DNA of 46,802 bases from an uncultured Prevotella sp. (GTDB taxonomy: Bacteria > Bacteroidota > Bacteroidia > Bacteroidales > Bacteroidaceae): positions 1 through 46,802 of the forward strand of contig ONTZ01000022.1 of assembly GCA_900320905.1 (NCBI GenBank), in the 5' to 3' direction. Of the stretch, positions 1-8,212 are shown piece after piece; the stretch's first letter is position 1; every line of letters starts with the position of its first letter. The notes below the pieces were generated by a model, which saw nothing but the letters and a program-made list of their open reading frames with translations, was not told the DNA's origin and made no database searches. The position numbers and the translations under genes were made by a program.

Positions 1-1
1 T

Positions 2-517
2 CATGCCGACTGGCTTACTATTACTTTGGGTGCACAGAAGAATGTCAAATTAGGTAACGGGATAACATGGACTCCACAATACAACGTGTCGTTGATGAAA
101 CCGTGGTTCACGACGACGTTTAACGGTCATAAGAAAAGCTTCAACCATGCGATGCTGACCTTACAACTGGGCAACATAGTGTCACTGCCTCACGATTGGC
201 TATTACAGGCCGACTTCAATATGCACACTCACGGCAATACAGGCTCGAATATCTTGGTTAACTGTACCAACCCAATGCTTTCGCTCAGTATCAGCAAAGA
301 CTTCTTCCAACATTGTCTCAATGTCAAACTGACAGGTAACGACCTCTTCAATGGTGGCATCAACCATGTCATGCTTTACAGCAATAGGATGATGTTTCGG
401 AAAATGGAGGACAACGATTCCCGTTGCGTCCAACTCTCCCTGCGCTACAGATTCAATGTCACCCCGTCGAAGTATCGCGGCACTGGTGCAGGTAATTCTG
501 AAAAGAACCGACTTTAG
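2..517 (+). CDS. C-terminal end of an outer-membrane beta-barrel protein (partial)
   Basis: The reading frame is open from the window edge, so the gene begins upstream; the first ATG-like codon inside is only a TTG. The visible 172 residues alternate aromatic and polar strands, as in the last strands of a TonB-receptor-like barrel. They end in the YRFN..P.KYRGTGAGNSEKNRL-type tail that I associate with the Bacteroidetes 'outer membrane beta-barrel family' (carboxypeptidase-like plug plus barrel). It would sit in the outer membrane. The ligand cannot be told from this part. Seventy-seven bases separate it from the next likely start, and a promoter lies in between, so the two are probably separate transcription units. 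Confidence 0.75.
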   Translation, partial: HADWLTITLGAQKNVKLGNGITWTPQYNVSLMKPWFTTTFNGHKKSFNHAMLTLQLGNIVSLPHDWLLQADFNMHTHGNTGSNILVNCTNPMLSLSISKDFFQHCLNVKLTGNDLFNGGINHVMLYSNRMMFRKMEDNDSRCVQLSLRYRFNVTPSKYRGTGAGNSEKNRL

Positions 518-530
518 CATTTCACGAGGT

Positions 531-548
531 GCGTACTATTTGCGTACT
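531..548. promoter_or_regulatory. Tandem GCGTACT boxes, 11 bp apart
   Basis: GCGTACT occurs at 531-537 and again at 542-548, one helical turn apart, just upstream of the -33 element of the next gene. The same or a one-base variant word (GCGAAC, GCGTACT) recurs at 2901, 2912 and 2953 before the gene at 3015. It looks like a binding site for a dimeric regulator; which protein binds is inference. Confidence 0.4.
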
Positions 549-554
549 CAATAA

Positions 555-586
555 TTTGGTACTCTCATTTATTTGTGCTAATTTTG
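555..586 (+). promoter_or_regulatory. Bacteroidota sigma-ABfr promoter
   Basis: TTTG at 555-558, 20 bases, then TAATTTTG at 579-586, matching TTTG-N19/21-TAnnTTTG. The expected transcript start is around 591-594, almost on the ATG at 595, so this mRNA may have almost no leader. Confidence 0.6.
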
Positions 587-594
587 CGGCCTAT

Positions 595-1572
595 ATGCGA
601 TTAACAACCATTTTTTTGCTGTGTATTCCATTGTCAGGCCTTTCTGTTCAAACAAAGGCTCAGGATGCTATTTTTGTGTATGGGAAAGGCACTTGCACTG
701 CCATAGATATCCAGAATGTCGATGAAATCAAAATGACAGAGGAAGTAGTGGATATCTCCCTTGGAGTTAACTATAGAAGTACTGATGTTGACAGCATCAC
801 GTTCAGAGAACCAGAAGTGGATTATGGTCGTATCGGGTGGTGGGGTAGTTCGGCAGATGGTCCTTCCGCTTGTTATTATCAGTCCTTCCGAAAGGATCAT
901 CCAGACATGACCTTCGAAACTGCTGACAGCATCTGTACCTCAGCCTTTTACTACTTACCGGATGAAGAGTCGTTGCTTCAGTCACGTCGGAGAGTTGGCC
1001 GGAAATGGCGATATGTCAAGAATACGCTTTCTGGTCGTCGTAAGTTTCAAATCCATCAAATCCATCAGCAAGAAGCGGATAACGATCATACAAAAATGGA
1101 TGAAAACGGGCTGATCTATCTGGATCTGACCAACCAGTTCTGCAACCGTCCTATCATAGAAGCCAGGAAAGCAGTCAATATGTGGTACCATCCTCAGGAT
1201 ACTGCCAGCATGCCCCAAAAACCTTTGTTCGGAACGATTGAAAGAATCAACTATGAGCGTAGTGAATTCATCCACTATGACGTGCCTCTGTATGGAATTG
1301 ACGATAGTATCCACTGCCACATCTTTTTTTGGAACGATAACGGAATGGTCAGGGGAGACTCGATGAGAATTGTGTTTCCTGACCATCTCCTGGCAGAGGA
1401 GGAATTTGAACTCATGGATACTGAAGCCGACGAATCCACACATTTTTTTATTACTGACAATACCATCTATATTGTTGAAGAATTCGAGGCAACAATCGAC
1501 GATGTGATGCGCTGGCTCATACGTTTCGACCTTGATGTCTGTAAACCAATCTATATTCGTGAAGAGGAATGA
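595..1572 (+). CDS. Secreted protein of unknown function
   Basis: 325 residues. I chose the ATG at 595 because it starts a clean signal peptide (MRLTTIFLLCIPLSGLS, then a TKAQ/D cleavage region); the frame extends upstream to 529 but through the promoter. The start of the mature part (IFVYGKGTCTAIDIQNVDEI) resembles the short N-terminal strand module often seen on secreted Bacteroidales proteins. I recognise no catalytic motif or family in the rest. The stop overlaps the next start by 4 bases (ATGA), so it is cotranscribed with the TPR regulator, suggesting an exported partner or reporter of that regulator. Confidence 0.65.
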   Translation: MRLTTIFLLCIPLSGLSVQTKAQDAIFVYGKGTCTAIDIQNVDEIKMTEEVVDISLGVNYRSTDVDSITFREPEVDYGRIGWWGSSADGPSACYYQSFRKDHPDMTFETADSICTSAFYYLPDEESLLQSRRRVGRKWRYVKNTLSGRRKFQIHQIHQQEADNDHTKMDENGLIYLDLTNQFCNRPIIEARKAVNMWYHPQDTASMPQKPLFGTIERINYERSEFIHYDVPLYGIDDSIHCHIFFWNDNGMVRGDSMRIVFPDHLLAEEEFELMDTEADESTHFFITDNTIYIVEEFEATIDDVMRWLIRFDLDVCKPIYIREEE

Positions 1573-2894
1573 AAAAACTACTATCACTCTTGTTGTCGGC
1601 CATCTTCTTGGCAGGATGTACTGCATCCAGGGGACGACAATCTTATGAAGAAGCCCTTTGCTGCATAGAACAGGGAGATGCCCCTCAGGCGCTTGCCTGT
1701 CTGAAAGAGGCAGCAGAACTGGCTACTGACGATTCACTCCGCATAGCCATCTATAACGATATGGGCCGGTTGCTCTTTGACGAAGGCCTACAGGAGCAGG
1801 CGTTGGATGCTTATCAGATGGCTTTAGAGAACTGTCGGGCTATGGCAGATACGCTTGGCATGGCCTATGTGCAGTTTGATATAGCCAATATTTACCGTAC
1901 ACGCGATGACGATGACAGTTGTGTCTACTATTTCGATGCTGCTATGAGTCAGGCCCTGTCACAAAAGGACAGTCTGCTGGCAACTGACATCCGAAACCAA
2001 TTAGCGGGCTACTATTTGTGGCATAAGGACTATGAACGGGCACGGCAATTGCTGTCTCCCTCATTGTCACAAGCGAAAGAGACGACTGGTGGCATCTGTT
2101 TCATGGCTGCAGACCTCTATCGCCAGACTGGTCCAGCAGACTCCGCTCGTTATTACTGCAAGTTGCTGCTACAGAATGAGGAGACAGGACTGCGACAGAT
2201 GGGACACAAATGGCTGGCAGATCTGTTATTGACAGAAGGACGGGTAGAAGAGGCTGCCAAACATCTGCATCAATACGAACTATTGACAGACACTCTGATG
2301 CAAGAGACTGACACAGAATCGCTTCGCCGGATCAGTGCGCTCTATGACTACTCCCTGCGCGAACAGGAAAATGCACGTCTGGAGCAGCAAATAATCATAG
2401 CCATAGCAATTATCACGGTGCTGATTCTTCTATTGGTGGCTGCCGTCCTCTATTTCAGTCGCCGTCGTATGAAATATAGGATGAAGGTACAGCAGTTGGA
2501 ACATCTCCTGGCAGACTATCGCCAGCGTGATGAAAAAGTCACTGAGCGACAGAACGGGATATTGGCTGATACGCCCATCTGTCGTCATATCAACCGTCTT
2601 TTGAGCGACTCACGCCAACCTTCGATGACTGATGAAGACTGGCACATCTTAGAAGATACCTTTGTGAAGATACAACCCACCTTCTTGAGCCGCCTGCAGA
2701 CGTTCCACAAGTTCTCATCCCATGAGATGCATATCTGTATGTTGCTAAGGCTCGGTTTGCAGCCTGCAGCGCTCGCTCAACTGTCCGCCCATTCCAAACA
2801 ATCCGTTTCCAGTACCCGTTCGCGGCTGTTCGAAAAGGTCTTTGGACAAAAGGGCACACCTGCCCAATGGGACGAATTTATTCTGTCATTATAG
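1569..2894 (+). CDS. TPR membrane protein with C-terminal HTH (putative membrane-bound regulator)
   Basis: 441 residues. A lipoprotein-like signal (FLAGC, Cys17) is followed by tetratricopeptide-like helical repeats to about residue 260. A membrane helix follows (IIIAIAIITVLILLLVAAV, roughly 275-295), then basic residues, a short coiled coil and a C-terminal domain with a LuxR/GerE-like HTH (HICMLLRLGLQPAALAQLSA...SVSSTRSRLFEKVFG). This is the Bacteroidetes pattern of an exported TPR sensor joined by one helix to a cytoplasmic DNA-binding region. Its start overlaps the preceding stop. GCGTACT-like boxes before both its operon and the next gene are candidate sites. Having both a lipobox and a second helix is unusual; the first may be an ordinary signal peptide. 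Confidence 0.7.
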   Translation: MKKLLSLLLSAIFLAGCTASRGRQSYEEALCCIEQGDAPQALACLKEAAELATDDSLRIAIYNDMGRLLFDEGLQEQALDAYQMALENCRAMADTLGMAYVQFDIANIYRTRDDDDSCVYYFDAAMSQALSQKDSLLATDIRNQLAGYYLWHKDYERARQLLSPSLSQAKETTGGICFMAADLYRQTGPADSARYYCKLLLQNEETGLRQMGHKWLADLLLTEGRVEEAAKHLHQYELLTDTLMQETDTESLRRISALYDYSLREQENARLEQQIIIAIAIITVLILLLVAAVLYFSRRRMKYRMKVQQLEHLLADYRQRDEKVTERQNGILADTPICRHINRLLSDSRQPSMTDEDWHILEDTFVKIQPTFLSRLQTFHKFSSHEMHICMLLRLGLQPAALAQLSAHSKQSVSSTRSRLFEKVFGQKGTPAQWDEFILSL

Positions 2895-2900
2895 GTTGAT

Positions 2901-2959
2901 GCGAACGGTTTGCGAACTCGCAACCATCTTTCATGCACCCTGTTGACCTTTTGCGTACT
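2901..2959. promoter_or_regulatory. Cluster of GCGAAC/GCGTACT boxes upstream of the GT-C gene
   Basis: GCGAAC at 2901 and 2912 (11 bp apart) and GCGTACT at 2953-2959. TTGCGAACTCGCAA at 2910-2923 is also a palindrome with 6-bp arms. A -7-like TAACTTTG lies at 2991-2998, with no TTTG at the ideal distance. The same words precede the 595-2894 operon, so both may share one activator. Confidence 0.4.
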
Positions 2960-3014
2960 TCCCTTTGCTCTTTGAATGCTTGGGTCCTGCTAACTTTGTG
3001 GTCAAAAAACGACC

Positions 3015-4502
3015 ATGAAGTATAAAACCGTCTTCATTTACTTCTTAGTTTCCCTTTTGCCTGTTTGTCTGGCTCTGTCAGGATTATCCAACCTGACGCC
3101 TTGGATCGACGAAGTGATGTTTATCGACACACCCATGCGCTATGTGAGAGGAGCAGGGTGGACCACTCATTCATGGTATTCTATCGCCAGTCGAGCCCCC
3201 TTTATGTTGTATCCTCCATTCTATTCCATGATACTTGTACCGTGGATGAAGGTATTTGGCACAAGTGTCTTGGCATGCCGTTCGCTGAATGTCGTGATAA
3301 CCCTGTTCATTGGCTGGGGGCTGATAAGAATCCTCCAGCAGTTAAACCTGAAAATGTCGTTTATCCAGATCCTTCTGCTGATAATACTATTATGGTGTAT
3401 CAACGATATGGTTTTTATGTATAGCAATGGCAGGCCAGATCTGATGGGGGCTTTATTCATTGTTATTATAGCCAATGAAATGATACATTCCGTCAAAAGC
3501 GGTAAACGAAGATGGAGCGTATTGGTCTTATCTACATTTCTGATGACTTCGGCTATACAGGCATCTGTATGTCTTGTGATAGTATTGCTATTATCATTCT
3601 TGGTTTTGGATACCTATCGTAATGACATCAGGTATTTATCATTTTGGGCTGGGGCTGGCATCTTTCTGGGTTTTGTGGTTAATTGTGCGTTTATGGCCTA
3701 TCATGGACATCTTTCGCCGTTTGTCATAAATATCTTCTCTTATTCAGGCTCTGCGAAAGCAATTGCAGCCTTCATCCTGCCAATGATGTGTGATTGTCTA
3801 GGCATCGACGTTGCTTACTATATGGGAAAACTATCAAAAATGGGGATAGAATCTCCTTTATATATGCGCTTCATATCTGCGTTTACCCGTCCTGCCTATC
3901 TTGCATTGCTAATGGCAGATTCCGCTTTTCTCCTCCTCTATCTGAAGAGCATAAAGAAAGAGCCTTATTATCTGATCATCAGGTATCTTTTCATCATGAC
4001 TTTGACTGTTCCCTTGCTAATGGTATTGGCAGGTCGTTATGAATCATATTATTATTGGATGGCATATCTGCCATTATTCTTGCTGACTGTCCTTTTGCTC
4101 AGGTTTCCCAATTGCCGTTGGGGATGTTTCATCATTGCTTTTTCAGTAATGTTTATACTAACACACGACAGGATGCATAAAGACGATAGCAATTATCATG
4201 AGTTGGAATCGTTTATAAGCCATTGCACAATGTTAAAGGACCAGAAAATCATCGCCCCTTTTTCTGTGTTTTACGAGGTCTCAAAATTAAGTATCGATAC
4301 CTACTACTTAGGGATATTTCCGCCTAAGGCTCTTCCTCAGAGAGTAGATTATATCATTCTGCCTGAAAGGTCTGCCGATTATGGCAATGATCGCTTGTAC
4401 GACTATTTTGATATTGTCAGTCAAACAGACTCTCAACAAGTGGTCTTGGTGGCCGAGAATAAGCGGCTTGAATTAAAAGTGTATAAGATAAAGGCGGAGT
4501 AA
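3015..4502 (+). CDS. Polytopic membrane protein, GT-C / family 39-like glycosyltransferase
   Basis: 495 residues with around ten hydrophobic segments. After the first helix comes an acidic pair in a short loop (TPWIDEVMF, Asp32-Glu33). This is the position of the catalytic/metal acidic motif in GT-C enzymes of the PMT/ArnT type, which move sugars from polyprenyl phosphate carriers. The loop continues with R/Y-rich residues and a PPFY motif before helix 2, also typical. A small soluble domain closes the protein. It would act in the inner membrane with the active site facing the periplasm. Donor and acceptor are unknown. A single-gene unit with its own -7-like element at 2991. Confidence 0.6.
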   Translation: MKYKTVFIYFLVSLLPVCLALSGLSNLTPWIDEVMFIDTPMRYVRGAGWTTHSWYSIASRAPFMLYPPFYSMILVPWMKVFGTSVLACRSLNVVITLFIGWGLIRILQQLNLKMSFIQILLLIILLWCINDMVFMYSNGRPDLMGALFIVIIANEMIHSVKSGKRRWSVLVLSTFLMTSAIQASVCLVIVLLLSFLVLDTYRNDIRYLSFWAGAGIFLGFVVNCAFMAYHGHLSPFVINIFSYSGSAKAIAAFILPMMCDCLGIDVAYYMGKLSKMGIESPLYMRFISAFTRPAYLALLMADSAFLLLYLKSIKKEPYYLIIRYLFIMTLTVPLLMVLAGRYESYYYWMAYLPLFLLTVLLLRFPNCRWGCFIIAFSVMFILTHDRMHKDDSNYHELESFISHCTMLKDQKIIAPFSVFYEVSKLSIDTYYLGIFPPKALPQRVDYIILPERSADYGNDRLYDYFDIVSQTDSQQVVLVAENKRLELKVYKIKAE

Positions 4503-4720
4503 AATTGAAAAAAGGATGGATTTTTCTTGGTACTTTTGAAAACAAGAACTATATTTGCAAACTGTAATCAATTAATTATTGGCATTATGGCAAGAGATCA
4601 GGGGGCAGGTTCTTGATTTTTTTTGCGGCAGCGACGGGGCTAAATATGCCGACCCGGAGGCACACGAAAGTCCCTTTTCCTGCTAAAGAATGTAAAAACT
4701 ATCGAAAAAACATGTGTGGC
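4503..4720. other. Intergenic stretch with a -7-like element and no recognisable gene
   Basis: TTGG at 4527 and TATATTTG at 4550-4557 are spaced 19 bases apart, like a promoter. The only ORF after it is nine codons (ATG at 4586), followed by a run of eight T. It could be a leader peptide or a small RNA. I cannot assign it. Confidence 0.3.
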
Positions 4721-4763
4721 GGTGCAGTCTTTTTCCCTGTTGTAGGACTATATAAATAGAGAC
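4721..4763 (+). promoter_or_regulatory. Duplicated ECF-type promoter, copy 1
   Basis: GTGCAGTCTTTTT (4722-4734), 10 bases, GGACTATATAA (4745-4755), then TAGAGAC, ending 3 bases before the ATG. The same two blocks at the same spacing stand at 6512-6545. It does not fit the usual TTTG/TAnnTTTG promoter. It is likely recognised by the sigma domain encoded just downstream (inference). Confidence 0.6.
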
Positions 4764-4766
4764 GTT

Positions 4767-6509
4767 ATGCTGACGATGGAGATAACACGGCTGATAGAAC
4801 GGTGCAGACAGGGGGATGCGGATGCCCTCGGAGAACTGTACAAGGCATACGCCCAGAGGATGAGGGGTGTGTGCCGACGCTATATCAGCGATGAGCAGAC
4901 GGTGGAAGATGTACTGCACGACGCTTTCGTGATTATCTTCACTTCGTTTGACAGGCTGCGCGACAGCAATAAAGCAGAGGCTTGGATGACGACCATCACG
5001 AGGAACGTGGCATCGAAATGCAAGGATCACCTGGAGGCATTGCCAACGGTTTCGCTCGAAGAGACGAGCGAGGCGGAACTGATTGCATCTGAGAACGAGG
5101 AAAGGGACGTGAGGGGTGTGCCGCTGAGCAAGGTGGTGAGGATGATTGACAGACTGCCGGAGGGCTACGGGCAGGTGTTCCGTTTGTCAGTGTTCGAGGG
5201 CATGACGCACAAGGAGATTGCCGACATGCTGGGCATTGAGCCACATTCGTCATCATCGCAACTGGCACGGGCAAAGAAGATGCTACGCAAGATGATGCAG
5301 CAGTATTGGGTAGCCGTGCTTCTGTTGTTACTTATTCCCATGACGTTCTTCCTGCTCAAAAAAGGAGATACTGCTATCAAGGATGAAGACGGCGGTGAGC
5401 ACCAGTCGTCGGCAGTTGTGGCGAAACAGAAAGAGACATCCAAAGAATTGTCGAAAAAATCTCCGAAAGACCAGCCGCAGGAGCCTGTGATTGTTCATCT
5501 GCCAGTGCATCGTACCACTGTCATTGGCTTAGACATCCTGCAATCGGTCATCGCCCAGGCTTTAGATTCTGTCATGTCTGACACCTTATCTAATATAATT
5601 GCCCAAGAGCAAATTGTAACTGACACCATAGCGACCGACACGATAAAGGCTATACGCAAGATGGAGATACCGCATTACGACATTGCCGACTTGTTCCACG
5701 AAAAGCCAACCATCAGCACTATTAACGATAAGAAATGGTCGTTGGAATTGGCATACGCAGGACAGTTCGACACACAGAACCGTTATAATCAGCCGTTCAG
5801 TTATAAACCCACGCCGTCTGATGCACAATCTCTGCCTGGGCCATCCCCAAGTCCGATAATCCCGAGTAGCATTGACAACTGGATGGACTATGCTGTCTAT
5901 CTGGCAAATCATCCTGATGTTGTGAGTGACCAAACTCGTAGCGTCATCATGCGCATCGCCCTGAACAACGCCAGCCGTCCTGGTGAAGATAAGATTCTGC
6001 GTACGAGCCACCATCAGATGCCTATTACGTGGTCGTTGGCATTGAAGTACAGATTGAATCATCGCTTTGGACTGGAGTCTGGTCTCAGTTACAGCCGTCT
6101 GACCTCGGACTTCGAGATGGGAGCCGATGGTAATATTATAACCGAACAGCAGACCATCCACTATTTTGGCATCCCCATGAAAGGTATATATAATCTGTAT
6201 GGTGTGAAACATTGGAGTGTCTACGGCAGTCTTGGTCTGACAACCGAAATCCCCGTCCGTTCTACCCTCCACTCAGACTTCTATGTGAATGGTCAGTATG
6301 AGGCCAGCGACAGGACTACCATCCGCGCACCGTGGCAGTTCTCTACCTCCTTCGGTATTGGCCTGCAATACCACCTGACACCCAACGTCGGTTTCTTCGT
6401 AGAGCCAAGCCTACAGTACTATATCCCGATGCGTAGCGATATCGAGACCTACCGTACGGAGCATCCGTTCACCTTCTCTTTGCCATTAGGCATCAGATTT
6501 ACGTGGTAG
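4767..6509 (+). CDS. ECF sigma factor fused to a membrane helix, periplasmic linker and outer-membrane beta-barrel
   Basis: One uninterrupted 580-residue frame. Residues 1-90 form sigma region 2 (ALGELYKAYAQRM, VEDVLHDAFVIIF, AWMTTITRNVA) and 118-177 region 4 (LPEGYGQVFRL, GMTHKEIADMLGI, HTH). A basic stretch precedes a helix at about 181-197 (WVAVLLLLLIPMTFFLL). A Lys/Gln/Asp-rich linker follows to about 320, then alternating strands of an OMP_b-brl-type barrel ending in Trp580. It would span both membranes: sigma in the cytoplasm, barrel in the outer membrane. Anti-sigma versions of this layout (Dma proteins of Bacteroides) are known to me; here the sigma itself is tethered. Release by proteolysis or regulation in place are both possible. 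Met4 is an alternative start. Confidence 0.8.
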   Translation: MLTMEITRLIERCRQGDADALGELYKAYAQRMRGVCRRYISDEQTVEDVLHDAFVIIFTSFDRLRDSNKAEAWMTTITRNVASKCKDHLEALPTVSLEETSEAELIASENEERDVRGVPLSKVVRMIDRLPEGYGQVFRLSVFEGMTHKEIADMLGIEPHSSSSQLARAKKMLRKMMQQYWVAVLLLLLIPMTFFLLKKGDTAIKDEDGGEHQSSAVVAKQKETSKELSKKSPKDQPQEPVIVHLPVHRTTVIGLDILQSVIAQALDSVMSDTLSNIIAQEQIVTDTIATDTIKAIRKMEIPHYDIADLFHEKPTISTINDKKWSLELAYAGQFDTQNRYNQPFSYKPTPSDAQSLPGPSPSPIIPSSIDNWMDYAVYLANHPDVVSDQTRSVIMRIALNNASRPGEDKILRTSHHQMPITWSLALKYRLNHRFGLESGLSYSRLTSDFEMGADGNIITEQQTIHYFGIPMKGIYNLYGVKHWSVYGSLGLTTEIPVRSTLHSDFYVNGQYEASDRTTIRAPWQFSTSFGIGLQYHLTPNVGFFVEPSLQYYIPMRSDIETYRTEHPFTFSLPLGIRFTW

Positions 6510-6510
6510 C

Positions 6511-6557
6511 CGTGCAGTCTTTTTGCAGTCCGGCGGACTATATAAGTAAAGAGACAT
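6511..6557 (+). promoter_or_regulatory. Duplicated ECF-type promoter, copy 2
   Basis: GTGCAGTCTTTTT at 6512-6524, 10 bases, GGACTATATAA at 6535-6545, then AAGAGAC, beginning 2 bases after the sigma-fusion stop. Both blocks and the spacing equal copy 1. The spacer differs and can fold here (AGTCC-GGC-GGACT). It drives the lipoprotein gene at 6579. Confidence 0.6.
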
Positions 6558-6578
6558 TTATTTTAAACTCTGAAGGAT

Positions 6579-7133
6579 ATGAAACATTACAATTATTTCG
6601 CTTGGATGATGGCGATAGCCATTGCCAGTATGACAGTGACTGCTTGCAGTCTTGACAGTAACGAACCTGAGAAGCCATTTACGACGTGTCCGGCACCAGA
6701 AACCACACTCTATGCCTGTGGTGTCAATGAGTCAGGGACGCGCTCAGTAAGTGATGAGCAAGATGTACTCTTTACCGAAGATGATATTGAATGGTTCAAT
6801 ATTACCACCCGCGAAATCAAATTTAAGGATATGGAGGAACCGCTGTACAAGCGTTTGATGCCTTATCGCGAGATTAAGTTCTATTTGGGAAATAATGACC
6901 TCTTCGTAGTCAGCAGTTTCGTTGGTGATTGGGACAGTAGGGTATTCACTGATCTTGTCCTGCATTATGACGTGATTACTGACCCAGGGCATGGGCACTA
7001 TTATCTGCACGACTGCTACCCTCTCCCTTTGCTTATCGATACCGATGAAGTGAAGGCAAACATCGAGAAGCGTGCCGGACAGTGGGAGTTGTTCACTTAT
7101 TATCTGGACAGTAAGGGGAAACTGAGGAAATAA
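6579..7133 (+). CDS. Small lipoprotein, putative target of the sigma fusion
   Basis: 184 residues with a signal peptide ending in a lipobox (TVTAC, Cys23) and then a Ser/Asp-rich linker, so the product is probably anchored in the outer membrane or periplasm. GAAGGA upstream supports this start. I recognise no family; the mature part is a compact alpha/beta-looking domain rich in Tyr and acidic residues. It follows the sigma-barrel gene by 69 bases and has its own copy of that gene's promoter, so it is likely induced by that sigma factor and may be its periplasmic partner or output. The function is unknown. Confidence 0.65.
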   Translation: MKHYNYFAWMMAIAIASMTVTACSLDSNEPEKPFTTCPAPETTLYACGVNESGTRSVSDEQDVLFTEDDIEWFNITTREIKFKDMEEPLYKRLMPYREIKFYLGNNDLFVVSSFVGDWDSRVFTDLVLHYDVITDPGHGHYYLHDCYPLPLLIDTDEVKANIEKRAGQWELFTYYLDSKGKLRK

Positions 7134-7134
7134 A

Positions 7135-7162
7135 GCCGGCCGTCTTCAATCAGGCTGTGTAT
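7135..7162 (+). repeat. Left copy of an imperfect direct repeat flanking hipBST
   Basis: GCCGGCC...CTTCAATCAGG.CTGTGTAT matches 9004-9032 with two substitutions and small indels. It begins right after the lipoprotein stop. Possibly a boundary of an inserted module. Confidence 0.45.
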
Positions 7163-7180
7163 TCAAAGAGAAGTAACAGA

Positions 7181-8212
7181 TCAGAGAGTCCCTTGATCTA
7201 CACCATAATACGGTGTCAATGTTGATCTACGGTAATTGTATGATTGCCAATAATAACGTTTCAACTGTTCAGAAAGGAAAGAGCGGTTTATAAGTTCATG
7301 GGCGAGGGGATGCTCAGTTGCGAAGATATCTAGTTCACGTTTGACGAGACGAGGAGATAGACCGATGCGACGTCCGAACTCTTCAAAATCCTTACGGCTG
7401 ACGGTATGGGTGTCTGAGAACTGCATGCCCTCGCGGAACAGTCCTTTATCGAGTGCAAAGATGCGTGGCTCATACAGGTGAAGGCTTGTGTTAATCAAGT
7501 CATAGGCTGGCGTTAAATGGTATTCTCCATTGCCGCGGTTCATCAATGAGAAGTTCTTCAGATGGGCATCGTCGTTCAATATCAGATAGTTAAATACCAC
7601 GATGCGAAAGAACTTCAGTATTTCAACAGGAGCCGCTTTTGTGTACTTTCGAATGATTTCTGCACACTCCTCATAACTCAGATTACTGTATTTATAGTTG
7701 CTGCCGCCATTGGCCTTAGTCAGTCCTCCCAGCGAGGCTAAGTCTTCCTGCTGGTATTTACCACCATCGGGAGCCACATCGAAACGTCGTGTCAGATAAG
7801 CAGCCTCGCCATTGCGAAAGAAACAGAGTCCATTGGAGGCTGTCTCGATATGATAGACCTGTGCGGCTATCTGCATGCTTAGATGCTCATTGGCAGGGCA
7901 GTATTTCCGTTCCATCAGTGTATATGATGAAGGGGCTGGCTTCAGGATATATTGACCACGCTCTCCGTCTGAGGGCCTGACGAGATGTCCGTCAGTATTT
8001 AGTACTAAACTTGCCTTGGGCTGTACGCCAGAAAGCGATATTCGGCCTACATGACGGGCATACTCCTCTGAATCGGAATTCTCGTTGTTGGGACTGTCGA
8101 AAGGAAGAATATGTGAAACCACCTTGCCATCAAACAACAGTTTGCGGGCAGTAGGCGAATAGGTATCAAAACCTTCTGCCAATGTAGAGGGACAAACAGT
8201 CAGTGTTTCCAT
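7181..8212 (-). CDS. hipT: HipT-like serine/threonine kinase toxin (HipA C-terminal family)
   Basis: 343 residues. It covers the kinase body of HipA without the N-terminal subdomain, which is the separate upstream gene, as in three-gene hipBST systems. Visible motifs: a Gly-rich loop with a Ser-x-Ser pair (ISLSGVQPKASLV, Ser59/Ser61, the position of HipT autophosphorylation), the catalytic loop NDDAHLKN (213-220) and the metal-binding Asp238 in AYDLIN. HipA/HipT kinases phosphorylate aminoacyl-tRNA synthetases (GltX for HipA, TrpS for HipT) and stop translation; the target here is unknown. Its ATG overlaps the hipS stop by one base (TGATG), implying coupled translation. Confidence 0.85.
   Translation of the reverse strand: METLTVCPSTLAEGFDTYSPTARKLLFDGKVVSHILPFDSPNNENSDSEEYARHVGRISLSGVQPKASLVLNTDGHLVRPSDGERGQYILKPAPSSYTLMERKYCPANEHLSMQIAAQVYHIETASNGLCFFRNGEAAYLTRRFDVAPDGGKYQQEDLASLGGLTKANGGSNYKYSNLSYEECAEIIRKYTKAAPVEILKFFRIVVFNYLILNDDAHLKNFSLMNRGNGEYHLTPAYDLINTSLHLYEPRIFALDKGLFREGMQFSDTHTVSRKDFEEFGRRIGLSPRLVKRELDIFATEHPLAHELINRSFLSEQLKRYYWQSYNYRRSTLTPYYGVDQGTL

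Noticed and set aside
982-1626. 214-residue ORF on the minus strand
   Set aside because: Antisense to the secreted protein gene, no domain.
5586-6272. 228-residue ORF on the minus strand
   Set aside because: Antisense to the barrel part of the sigma fusion; no supporting signals.
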